Below, in pieces: positions 1-7,672 of a stretch of 7,672 nucleotides of DNA (positions within the stretch are counted from its first letter, which is position 1; every line of letters starts with the position of its first letter). The translations under genes were made by a program, and so were the position numbers. Under the pieces are notes generated by a model. The model made no database searches and was not told where the DNA came from. It saw nothing but the letters and a program-made list of their open reading frames with translations. The stretch covers positions 1-7,672 of the forward strand of contig JAFDWA010000065.1 of assembly GCA_018268735.1 (NCBI GenBank), given 5' to 3'. Source of the DNA: Actinomycetota bacterium (GTDB lineage: Bacteria; Actinomycetota; Acidimicrobiia; Acidimicrobiales; Microtrichaceae).

Positions 1-1
1 C

Positions 2-352
2 GGCAACATCGTCAACACGGCCTCGACGGCTTCGCTCGCCGGTCACCCGTGGACCGTGTCGTACTCGGCGTCGAAGGGCGGCGTCTACGCGCTCACCCAG
101 ACCCTGGCTGTCGAGTTCGCCCGGATGGGGGTGCGCTGCAACAGCGTCGCTCCCGGATCGATCCTGACGCCGATCCAGAACGAGTTCCGGCTGCCGGAGG
201 GCGCCGATCCGAAGCTCGTGTACCGGATCATGGCGCTCGACGAGCAGCGTGGTCCCGAGACGGTCGCTGCGGCGATCGCCTTCCTGGCCTCCGACGATGC
301 CGTGCACGTCAACGGCACCTGCCTGAAGGTCGACGGCGGGACGCTGGCCTGA
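2..352 (+). CDS. SDR-family oxidoreductase, C-terminal part (5' end outside the window)
   Basis: This is the C-terminal 116 residues of a classical short-chain dehydrogenase/reductase, read in frame from base 2 to the TGA at 350-352; the start lies upstream of the window. The visible part begins at the catalytic-serine strand (GNIVNTAS). It continues through the active-site SYSASKGG with the YxxxK pair (Tyr codon at 62-64), the VAPGSILTPI segment after the catalytic helix, and the closing VNGTCLKVDGG that ends most classical SDRs. The NAD(P)-binding TGxxxGIG motif would be in the missing half. Such enzymes reduce or oxidise carbonyl/hydroxyl groups with NAD(P)(H). The substrate cannot be told from this fragment, and resemblance to FabG-type reductases is generic. 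It converges on cofE with only 26 bp between the stops, so no functional link to F420 synthesis is implied. The family call is firm; the function is open. Confidence 0.93.
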   Translation, partial: GNIVNTASTASLAGHPWTVSYSASKGGVYALTQTLAVEFARMGVRCNSVAPGSILTPIQNEFRLPEGADPKLVYRIMALDEQRGPETVAAAIAFLASDDAVHVNGTCLKVDGGTLA

Positions 353-378
353 CACCTCGGTGGGCGGGGACCAGCCCT

Positions 379-1143
379 TCAGCGGAACAGGTCCTCCGCC
401 GGCGAGCGGACGAGATCGGTGAGCACCCCTCGTCGCACGGACGGATCCGCAGCCGTGTCGTCGGTGAACACCGCCTCGTCGAGGCCGCGGACCACAGCGA
501 CGGGGATCCCCGAGGACTTCCCCATGACGAGCTCCGCTGCCGCCGCGATCTCGTCGACGACGGCGACCTCGGTGACCTGGAGCTCTCGACCGTAGGCGTC
601 CCGGGTTCCTCGCAGGTCGAGCACCGGGAGCAGCCCCGCTGAGCCGATGGCGACGTCGGTGACGCCGCGGCGCCACGTGCGACCGAACGTGTCGGACACG
701 ATGACGCCGACGTCGGTCCCGATCCGTCCACGGATCCCATCGCGGATCCGGCGGGCCGAGCGGTCCGGGTCGTCGGGCAGCAGCGCTGCCCACCCGTGCT
801 CGACGTTGGAGAGGTCGACGCCGGCGTTGGCGCACACGAACCCGTGGCGGGTCTCGGAGATGACCAGCTCACCGCGACGCCGAAGGATCCGGACCGACTC
901 ACGTTCCACGACCGGCTTGTGCGACAGCGGGTCGTCGGGATCGACCTCGACCATCGCACCCTCCGCCTTCGAGACGACCTTCTGGGTCACGACCACGACG
1001 TCGTGGTGGCGCAGCTCCGCGGCCTGGCAGATCATCCCGGCGAGGTCGTCGCCGCGCCGCACCTCTGGGATCCCGTCGACCCCGAACAGCTCGAGCCCGC
1101 TCATCGGAGGCGGCCGGTGCTCGGCGCGTCGGCGCTCATGCAT
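379..1143 (-). CDS. cofE: Coenzyme F420-0:L-glutamate ligase
   Basis: CofE adds L-glutamate residues, using GTP, to F420-0 to build the gamma-glutamyl tail of the deazaflavin coenzyme F420 in the cytosol. The family blocks are all visible: GIPEVRRGDDLA (residues 24-35), VVTQKVVSKAEG (51-62), ETRHGFVCANAGVDLSNV (97-114), SDTFGRTWRRGVTDVAIG (150-167) and ELQVTEVAVVDEIAAAAELVMGK (187-209). At 254 residues it matches stand-alone CofE. It lacks the C-terminal nitroreductase-like domain that is fused in mycobacterial FbiB. The ATG at 1143 overlaps the cofD stop by 8 bp (ATGCATGA), which suggests translational coupling. An alternative ATG at 1104 (MSGLELFG) gives a more typical N-terminus of 241 residues, because the first 13 residues are basic and not family-like. 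No clear Shine-Dalgarno sequence precedes either start. The function is confident; the start is uncertain. Confidence 0.95.
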   Translation of the reverse strand: MHERRRAEHRPPPMSGLELFGVDGIPEVRRGDDLAGMICQAAELRHHDVVVVTQKVVSKAEGAMVEVDPDDPLSHKPVVERESVRILRRRGELVISETRHGFVCANAGVDLSNVEHGWAALLPDDPDRSARRIRDGIRGRIGTDVGVIVSDTFGRTWRRGVTDVAIGSAGLLPVLDLRGTRDAYGRELQVTEVAVVDEIAAAAELVMGKSSGIPVAVVRGLDEAVFTDDTAADPSVRRGVLTDLVRSPAEDLFR

Positions 1144-2116
1144 CCGCCGCCGCGGCCAGGCACGTCGAGGCGAGTGCCCGCGACACGTCCTCGTCGGACA
1201 TCACCGTCGAGGTCACGATGCAGCGGATGCCCTCCGCCTCGACCGCGTCGGCGAGGTCGGCGTCGGCCTCGTCGATCAGGAGGGTTCCGGCGACGTCGGA
1301 ATACCAACGTGCGACCCCGAGGACCGACGCCTCGTGACCGAGCTCCCGCAGCAGCCGGTCCGCCGGACCCTTGAGCGCGGCCCCGCCCACGATCGGGCTG
1401 ACCGCGACGGTGCGCTGCCGACGCCGGGCGACCGACTCGCGGATCCCCGGCACCCCGAGCACCGGTTCGATCGACACGATGGGGTTGGACGGCGCGATCA
1501 CGATCACCTCGGCGCCGCGCAGCGCGTCGAGCGCGGGGGCCGTGGCGCGTGCGTCCTCGATCCCCTCGTAGCGGACGGCTGACACCTCGATGTCGTGGTG
1601 CTCGCGCACGAAGTACTCCTGGAACGACAGGTCCCGTCCATCCGCGGTCCTCACGACGGTCCTGACCGGGTCGTCGGTGACCGGTAGGAGGCGCACGTCG
1701 AGTCCCCACGTCCTGGTGACCTCCGCCGTCACCTCCGTCAGCGTCGCGCCGGCGCGCACCCGCGAGGTCCGGTACATGTGGGTGCCGAGGTCGCGGTCAC
1801 CGAGAGCGAACCACCCGGCGGCCTCCTCGGCGTCGCGGTGGTCGACCTCGCGGCCGTTCGAGCGGCCGTAGCGACGAAGCTGCTCCATCGCCTGCCACGT
1901 CTCGCCGGTCAGGCCCCAGCCCGTCGTCGGGTTGACCGCACCGGCGAGCGTGTAGGTGATCGTGTCCAGGTCGGGAGCGACGTGCAGTCCGTGGATCACG
2001 GCGTCGTCGCCGACGTTCACGATCCCGGTCACCGTCGACGGGTCGATCGCCCTGCGGAGCCCCTGCAGGAAGCGGGCAGCTCCCACGCCACCACAGAGCA
2101 CCGCCACCTGCGTCAT
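1136..2116 (-). CDS. cofD: 2-phospho-L-lactate (or phosphoenolpyruvyl) transferase of F420 synthesis
   Basis: CofD (called FbiA in actinobacteria) joins the activated three-carbon unit, lactyl- or enolpyruvyl-phospho-guanosine, to the deazaflavin Fo. The product is F420-0 or dehydro-F420-0, the step before CofE. The 326-residue protein shows the N-terminal nucleotide-binding loop LCGGVGAARF (7-16). It also has the family signature IVNVGDDAVIHGLHVAPDLDTITYTLAG (32-59), which includes the Asp-rich Fo/metal site, then GWGLTGETW (66-74), WFALGDRDLGTHMYR (102-116), LPVTDDPVRT (144-153) and APSNPIVSIEPVLGV (208-222). It is the first gene of a two-gene operon with cofE. The ATG is preceded by a TAGGGT hexamer ending 8 nt upstream and by no Shine-Dalgarno sequence, so a leaderless mRNA is likely. 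The donor (2-phospho-L-lactate versus phosphoenolpyruvate) cannot be settled by reading. Actinobacterial FbiA is known to use the enolpyruvyl form. Confidence 0.95.
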   Translation of the reverse strand: MTQVAVLCGGVGAARFLQGLRRAIDPSTVTGIVNVGDDAVIHGLHVAPDLDTITYTLAGAVNPTTGWGLTGETWQAMEQLRRYGRSNGREVDHRDAEEAAGWFALGDRDLGTHMYRTSRVRAGATLTEVTAEVTRTWGLDVRLLPVTDDPVRTVVRTADGRDLSFQEYFVREHHDIEVSAVRYEGIEDARATAPALDALRGAEVIVIAPSNPIVSIEPVLGVPGIRESVARRRQRTVAVSPIVGGAALKGPADRLLRELGHEASVLGVARWYSDVAGTLLIDEADADLADAVEAEGIRCIVTSTVMSDEDVSRALASTCLAAAADA

Positions 2117-2124
2117 CGCCGGGG

Positions 2125-2130
2125 ACCCTA
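2125..2130 (-). promoter_or_regulatory. Candidate -10 element of cofD-cofE, leaderless-type
   Basis: On the minus strand TAGGGT fits the actinobacterial TANNNT -10 pattern and ends 8 nt before the cofD ATG. That would place the transcription start at or next to the A of the ATG. No good -35 hexamer at 16-18 nt and no Shine-Dalgarno sequence are visible, as is usual for leaderless starts. This is inferred from spacing alone. Confidence 0.4.
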
Positions 2131-2231
2131 CCCCCGCCGGTTGCCGGTGCTGTCCGACGCGCGTTCAGGTTTCCTCGCCAGCACGGATGTGGGATCCTCG
2201 CTGCCACGTCGACAGCGCCTGGATCGTCGAC

Positions 2232-2238
2232 GGGAGGG
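2232..2238 (+). promoter_or_regulatory. Ribosome binding site that fixes the acyltransferase start
   Basis: GGGAGGG lies 7 nt before the GTG at 2246. It is the strongest Shine-Dalgarno match in the window and decides the start of the acyltransferase. The frame itself stays open far upstream, across cofD on the other strand. Confidence 0.75.
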
Positions 2239-2245
2239 TTCGACC

Positions 2246-4379
<2,134 letters not shown>

Positions 4380-4410
4380 CTGGGTTGACGAGATCCGAAC
4401 CCTCACGCCG

Positions 4411-4902
4411 ATGTCCGCTCCCGACCTCCCCGCAGCTCCGAGGACCCCAGGTGGGTCGCCTGCCGAGCGTCTGGGCGATCGGATCGCCCGTCTCCGGGTC
4501 GGGCTGGGGCTCACCCAGGCCGAGCTGGCGGGGCGGGTGGCGATCTCGAGGGTGGCGCTGTCGAACCTCGAGTCCGGTCGCAGCGTCCCCGGGGAACGCA
4601 CGGTCACCCTGTTGGCGGGTGTGTTCCACCTCGAGCCGCCCGATCTTGTCGCCGGGACCGCCTATCCCTCCTCCAAGGCGGAGCGGCTCCCCGACGTCGC
4701 AGCGCGTCACACGGAGCTCGAGCTGCAGCTCGCGTTGGCGGACCGCGACCTCACGTGGCTCGAGGGGGCGCCCCGCTCCGTCGCGGTCCGCGTCGCCGCC
4801 GACTGGCGCGCCCGCCTCGCGGAGCTGTCGACGTCCGCATCGACCCCCAGGGAGCGGGAGCTGCTCGACGCCGCCCGTCGTCGGGTCGCCGCCCACGCCT
4901 GA
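4411..4902 (+). CDS. XRE-family helix-turn-helix transcriptional regulator
   Basis: A 163-residue DNA-binding protein. Residues 20-78 form a Cro/C1-type five-helix domain (LGDRIARLRVGLGLTQAELAGRVAISRVALSNLESGRSVPGERTVTLLAGVFHL). The recognition part TQAELAGRVAISRVALSNLESGRS (35-58) is nearly consensus for the family. The rest (about 88-163) is charged and likely helical, rich in Arg, Glu and Ala; no ligand-binding or peptidase domain is recognised. The ATG at 4411 is the only ATG/GTG/TTG start in frame upstream of the domain, and only a weak purine stretch precedes it. It lies between gmd and rmd on the opposite strand, divergent from gmd by 71 bp and convergent with rmd by 38 bp. Control of the flanking GDP-sugar genes, or of itself, is a reasonable guess from position only. 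The target and signal are unknown. Confidence 0.88.
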   Translation: MSAPDLPAAPRTPGGSPAERLGDRIARLRVGLGLTQAELAGRVAISRVALSNLESGRSVPGERTVTLLAGVFHLEPPDLVAGTAYPSSKAERLPDVAARHTELELQLALADRDLTWLEGAPRSVAVRVAADWRARLAELSTSASTPRERELLDAARRRVAAHA

Positions 4903-4904
4903 CC

Positions 4905-4929
4905 GTCGAGCGAGGCCGGCGTGCTCGAC
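4905..4929. terminator. Hairpin between convergent genes, possible bidirectional terminator
   Basis: GTCGAGC (4905-4911) and GCTCGAC (4923-4929) form a perfect 7-bp stem with an 11-nt loop, extendable by one G-U pair. It starts 2 nt after the XRE stop and ends 11 nt before the rmd stop. No T tract follows in either direction, so it is not a classical intrinsic terminator. High-GC actinobacteria often have hairpins without T tracts in this position. Confidence 0.35.
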
Positions 4930-4940
4930 TGCTGGTGCCG

Positions 4941-5846
4941 TCAGTCGGCGAGGAGTCGACGTCGGTCGTCGAGGAGGTCCCGGAGCGTGACCTCGAGCGG
5001 GATCTCCGGCACCCACCCCGTGTCGGCGCGCAGCCGTGAGTTGTCGCCCAGCAGCACCGGGATGTCGACCGGTCGCTCGAGCGACGGGTCGGTGACCAGC
5101 TCCATCGGTGTGCGTGCGAGCGAGATCAGCTCCTCGGCCAGGGCCTGCACGGCGATCGCCCGTCCGCTGCAGACGTTGTAGACGGCGCCGCCGCGACCGT
5201 GGACGACGAGCAGTCGGTACGATCGCACCACGTCCCGGACATCGGTGAAGTCGCGACGGGGGCTGAGGTTGCCGACCTTCACCGTCGACTCGGACTCCCG
5301 CTCGTTGAGGGCCACCCGCTCGGCGAGCGCTGCGGCGACGAACCGGTTGCTCTGACCGGGCCCGAGGTGGTTGAAGGGGCGTGCCCGCACCACGTGCTGG
5401 CCGTAGCCCAGGTTCGCCTGCAGCGCGACGTGGTCCGCTGCAGCCTTCGATGCCGCGTAGGGGCTCACGGGCCGCATCGGCAGGTCCTCCACGATGGGGA
5501 GGTCCGACTCGCTCACCTTGCCGTAGACGTCGGCGGACCCGACGGTCAGGACGCGCTCCACGCCCGACTCGCGGGCCGCCCACAGGACGTTGAGCGTTCC
5601 TTCGGCGTTGGAGCGGAACGTCGCCTGCGGTGTCGACCAGGACCCTCCCACGTCGCTCGCTCCGGCGAGGTGGTACACCACCTCGGGTCGCGTCCTGCGG
5701 AACGACTCGAGCAGCGCCGGAGCGTCGGTGATGTCGAGCCCGTCGGTCGACCGGTCGGTGGTCAGGACCTCGTCGCCGCAGGCCGAGAGGTGCGCCGCGA
5801 GGTGATGCCCGACGAACCCACCTGCCCCGGTGATCAGCGCCTTCAA
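4941..5846 (-). CDS. rmd: GDP-4-keto-6-deoxy-D-mannose reductase (GDP-D-rhamnose synthesis)
   Basis: A 301-residue extended SDR that would reduce the Gmd product at C4 with NAD(P)H, giving GDP-D-rhamnose. The dinucleotide loop is ALITGAGGFVGHH (3-15; Gly7, Gly10, Gly13). VYHLAGASDVGGSW (57-70), VGSADVYG (102-109) and SPYAASKAAADHVALQ (128-143, Tyr130/Lys134) make up the active site. RARPFNHLGPGQSNRFVAAALAERVA (154-179) and VGNLSPRRDFTDVRDVVRSYRLL (191-213) resemble Rmd more than fucose synthase. GDP-6-deoxy-talose-type reductases cannot be excluded by reading. The start is a TTG: no other ATG, GTG or TTG lies upstream in frame before a stop, and the Rossmann strand begins directly after it. 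There is no Shine-Dalgarno sequence; instead a tiny upstream reading frame ends in TTGA over this start. The gene is divergent from the glycosyltransferase and separated from gmd by the XRE gene. Confidence 0.88.
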   Translation of the reverse strand: MKALITGAGGFVGHHLAAHLSACGDEVLTTDRSTDGLDITDAPALLESFRRTRPEVVYHLAGASDVGGSWSTPQATFRSNAEGTLNVLWAARESGVERVLTVGSADVYGKVSESDLPIVEDLPMRPVSPYAASKAAADHVALQANLGYGQHVVRARPFNHLGPGQSNRFVAAALAERVALNERESESTVKVGNLSPRRDFTDVRDVVRSYRLLVVHGRGGAVYNVCSGRAIAVQALAEELISLARTPMELVTDPSLERPVDIPVLLGDNSRLRADTGWVPEIPLEVTLRDLLDDRRRLLAD

Positions 5847-5902
5847 CGCGGTGCACCGATGGGTGTGACGGTGGCTGCGTGAGGACGGCAGGCGACGCGC
5901 AT
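5843..5902 (-). CDS. Possible 19-codon leaderless leader ORF coupled to rmd
   Basis: ATG at 5902-5900 opens a 19-codon frame, MRVACRPHAATVTPIGAPR, that ends in TGA at 5845-5843. The stop overlaps the TTG start of rmd (5846-5844) as TTGA, the arrangement of translationally coupled genes. A TANNNT hexamer (TAGAGT) ends 6 nt before the ATG, so the transcript could begin on the ATG. This would explain how rmd starts at TTG with no ribosome binding site. The peptide is not recognised and may matter only for its translation. Short frames like this can arise by chance. Confidence 0.4.
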   Translation of the reverse strand: MRVACRPHAATVTPIGAPR

Positions 5903-5908
5903 CGGCTC

Positions 5909-5914
5909 ACTCTA
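5909..5914 (-). promoter_or_regulatory. Candidate -10 element of rmd, leaderless-type
   Basis: TAGAGT on the minus strand fits TANNNT. It is followed after 6 nt by the ATG of the 19-codon leader frame, and the rmd TTG is 62 nt downstream of the hexamer. No convincing -35 is seen. Confidence 0.35.
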
Positions 5915-5964
5915 CGGCGACGGCGCCCGGCTCCGATGACCCCGGTGCGGCGACCTGGCCGGGA

Positions 5965-5970
5965 TACGAT
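5965..5970 (+). promoter_or_regulatory. Candidate -10 element of the glycosyltransferase gene, leaderless-type
   Basis: TACGAT fits TANNNT and ends 8 nt before the GTG at 5979, the same spacing as at cofD. The start of transcription would fall at or within 1-2 nt of the GTG. No good -35 at 16-18 nt and no well-spaced Shine-Dalgarno sequence are present. Confidence 0.4.
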
Positions 5971-5978
5971 CGCCGGTC

Positions 5979-7672
5979 GTGGATCCGGACCCGACCGACG
6001 TCACCCCGTTGGTCGCGGACCAGCCGGACCGGCCCGGCCACCCCCGTGGCGATGACGATGGCGCCGGGACCGACGGTGCGATCGGCCGTCTGGTCGAAGA
6101 GGACACCGACGGTGTGGTCGAAGAGGGCACCGACGGCGGGGTCGACGATGCCGCCGAGGACGCGAAGTGGGGGCTGTCCGACGAGGCGCCGCTCGTCGGG
6201 TTCGGGGCGCCGTCGGTCGTCGCGGTGCTCGTCACCAGGGACCCCGGGGACTGGTTCGAGGAGTGCCTCGACTCGCTCGCCGATCAGGACTACGAGAACC
6301 TGTCGGTCCTCATCATCGACAACGGGAGTCGTCACGACCCGACCGAACGGGTCGCCGACGTGCTGCCCTCGGCGTTCGTGCGGAGGATCCCCGAGGACGA
6401 CGGGTTCTCGGCCGCGGCGAACGAGGCGCTCGTGTCGGTCGAGGGTGCACCGTTCCTGCTGTTCGTCCACGACGACGTGCGGCTCCGACCCGACGTCGTG
6501 ACGGCGATGGTCGCCGAGGCGTTCCGGGCCAACGCCGGGGTGGTCGGTGCGAAGCTCGTCGACTGGGACGACGAGTCCGTCCTGCGGTCCGTGGGCCTCG
6601 CGGTCGACGCGTTCGGTTCGTCGGCGCCGTTGGTCGATCCCGGCGAGCTCGACCAGTCCCAGCACGACAGCGCCCGCAACGTGTTCGCGGTGTCGAGCGC
6701 GTGCATGCTCGTCCGCTCGGACCTGTTCGCAGCGATCGGCGGGTTCAGCGACGAGATCCCGTTCTTCGGCGAGTCGGTCGATCTCTGCTGGAGGGTCCAC
6801 ACGGCGGGGGCTTCGGTCCAGTTCTGCCCGAGGGCGACGGTCGCACATCGCGGAAGGTTCGCTGAACGACGCGACGTGGAGGCGCCCTCGAGGTTCGAGA
6901 CGCGCCACGAGGTCCGGATGGTGCTCGCCAACACCGAGCTGCGTCGATGGCTGTGGACCGTCCCCGTCGGTCTCGTGCTCGGAGTGGTCGACCTGGTCGG
7001 CTCGTTGCTGCTCGCTCGGTTCCGCCATGCGGGTGACGTGGTCGCCGCAGGCTTCTGGAACCTCGTCCACGTCGGGGACCTGGTACGTGCCCGCGCCCGG
7101 GTTCGACGCAGCCGCAGGGTCCACGACACCGACTACCGGACGCTCGTGCACCGCGGCAGCTTCCGTCTGCGCGCCCTCGTGCGCACCGACGACGGTGAGG
7201 GACGCATCGCCGCGGCGACTCGTTCCGGCCGCGGGATGATCGCAGGGATGACCTCGGTGACGAGCCGCGCTGCGGCGGGTCTCGTCGTCGCAACGGTCCT
7301 CATCGCGCTGGTCGGCTCGCGGGCGCTCGTCGCCGGCCCGCTACCGGTCATGCGTGAGCTGGTGGGCGGCGGGCGCAGCGGGGGAGCGCTGGTGTCGGAG
7401 TGGTGGACCGCATGGCGAGGCGTGGGCCTCGGCGAGGGATCGGTGCCGACCGGCGTCGTCGGCGTGCTGGGAGGCGTCGGGACGCTGCTGCTCGGATCGA
7501 TCGGACTTGCCCGGCGCCTGCTGATCCTCCTGCCGCTGCTCATCGGGATGGTCGGCGGATGGAAGCTCCTGTCCGCCTCCAAGTCGGTCCGGGGCCGCTC
7601 TGCAGCGTTGGCGGTGTACGCGCTCAGCCCCATCGCGCTCAACGCGATGGCGACCGGGCGGCTCCAGGCACT
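5979..7672 (+). CDS. Family-2 glycosyltransferase fused to a multi-spanning membrane region (3' end outside the window)
   Basis: The frame runs open from a GTG to the window edge, 564 codons without a stop. Residues 1-75 are acidic and low in complexity, probably disordered, with a tandem repeat (V39-G54). A GT2 (GT-A fold) catalytic domain follows: VVAVLVTRDP (80-89), LIIDNGS (111-117), DGFSAAANEAL, the metal-binding HDD-type motif VHDDVRLRPDV (Asp165-Asp166) and FGESVDLCWR with the likely catalytic Glu265. This resembles rhamnosyltransferases of the WbbL group. From about residue 324 come hydrophobic segments (about 326-346, 433-453 and 490-530) separated by a basic loop. The region ends in ALAVYALSPIALNAMATGRLQ, a pattern recalled from the large membrane parts of acidimicrobial GT2 proteins and GT-C enzymes. 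It probably transfers a sugar at the inner face of the membrane. Next to gmd and rmd, GDP-rhamnose is a candidate donor, but donor and acceptor are unknown. The GTG is chosen for the -10 8 nt upstream; a start nearer the GT domain is possible. Confidence 0.87.
   Translation, partial: MDPDPTDVTPLVADQPDRPGHPRGDDDGAGTDGAIGRLVEEDTDGVVEEGTDGGVDDAAEDAKWGLSDEAPLVGFGAPSVVAVLVTRDPGDWFEECLDSLADQDYENLSVLIIDNGSRHDPTERVADVLPSAFVRRIPEDDGFSAAANEALVSVEGAPFLLFVHDDVRLRPDVVTAMVAEAFRANAGVVGAKLVDWDDESVLRSVGLAVDAFGSSAPLVDPGELDQSQHDSARNVFAVSSACMLVRSDLFAAIGGFSDEIPFFGESVDLCWRVHTAGASVQFCPRATVAHRGRFAERRDVEAPSRFETRHEVRMVLANTELRRWLWTVPVGLVLGVVDLVGSLLLARFRHAGDVVAAGFWNLVHVGDLVRARARVRRSRRVHDTDYRTLVHRGSFRLRALVRTDDGEGRIAAATRSGRGMIAGMTSVTSRAAAGLVVATVLIALVGSRALVAGPLPVMRELVGGGRSGGALVSEWWTAWRGVGLGEGSVPTGVVGVLGGVGTLLLGSIGLARRLLILLPLLIGMVGGWKLLSASKSVRGRSAALAVYALSPIALNAMATGRLQA
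6091..6138 (+). repeat. 24-bp tandem repeat, two copies, in the glycosyltransferase N-terminus
   Basis: Bases 6091-6114 and 6115-6138 match at 22 of 24 positions, differing only at repeat positions 13 (A/G) and 23 (T/C). They encode VEEDTDGV and VEEGTDGG (residues 39-54), and a diverged third unit (VDDAAED) follows. Because 24 bp keeps the frame, copies can be gained or lost without breaking the gene. Confidence 0.85.

Noticed and set aside
353..378. Possible terminator hairpin between the SDR gene and cofE (GGGC/GCCC)
   Set aside because: Only a 4-bp stem around an 8-nt loop and no T tract; expected by chance at this GC content.
2141..2169. TTGCCG as a -35 for the acyltransferase gene
   Set aside because: No TANNNT hexamer lies at 16-18 nt downstream, so no promoter is called in this gap for the plus strand.
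2208..2231. Two GTCGAC palindromes 12 bp apart upstream of the acyltransferase
   Set aside because: GTCGAC is a frequent 6-mer in GC-rich DNA and recurs elsewhere in this window. No larger symmetry joins the two.
1778..2245. N-terminal extension of the acyltransferase frame
   Set aside because: The frame is open but antisense to cofD and encodes Arg-rich sequence. The strong GGGAGGG site before the GTG at 2246 marks the true start.
5907..7151. Long open frame of 414 codons on the minus strand opposite the glycosyltransferase
   Set aside because: Its product is rich in Arg, Asp, Pro and His without recognisable domains, as expected for the antisense of a GC-rich gene. The plus strand there has clear GT2 motifs.

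Overview
The window is a compact, very GC-rich stretch with codons heavily biased to G/C in the third position. It encodes coenzyme F420 biosynthesis enzymes (CofD and CofE) and several starts look leaderless. This points to an actinomycete. A member of Acidimicrobiia (Ilumatobacter-like) fits best from the free-standing CofE and the glycosyltransferase-plus-membrane fusion, but that placement is inference.

Layout, left to right: (1) the 3' end of a short-chain dehydrogenase/reductase gene (+), cut by the window edge; (2) convergent to it, a cofD-cofE operon on the minus strand with an 8-bp gene overlap, making the lactyl/enolpyruvyl side arm and glutamate tail of F420; (3) divergent from cofD, a GTG-started membrane acyltransferase of the acyltransferase-3 family (+); (4) overlapping its 3' end tail to tail by 27 bp, gmd, GDP-mannose 4,6-dehydratase (-); (5) divergent from gmd, a small XRE-type helix-turn-helix regulator (+); (6) convergent to that, rmd, a GDP-4-keto-6-deoxy-mannose reductase (-) that starts at TTG; (7) divergent from rmd, a GTG-started family-2 glycosyltransferase with an acidic repeat-bearing N-terminus and a C-terminal multi-spanning membrane region (+), running off the right edge.

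The right two thirds read as a cell-surface glycan locus. Gmd and Rmd would convert GDP-mannose to GDP-D-rhamnose, the GT2 protein would be a candidate user of a nucleotide sugar at the membrane, and the acyltransferase could acylate the glycan. The XRE gene sits between gmd and rmd on the opposite strand. A 14-bp inverted repeat lies inside the predicted gmd promoter spacer and is a natural operator candidate.

The signals most worth following are in the short intergenic gaps: -10 hexamers placed 6 to 8 nt before start codons (leaderless-type starts) for cofD and the GT2 gene, and a possible leaderless 19-codon ORF whose TGA overlaps the TTG start of rmd as TTGA. No rRNA, tRNA, CRISPR array, insertion sequence or phage gene was seen. 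No intergenic gap exceeds about 130 bp.
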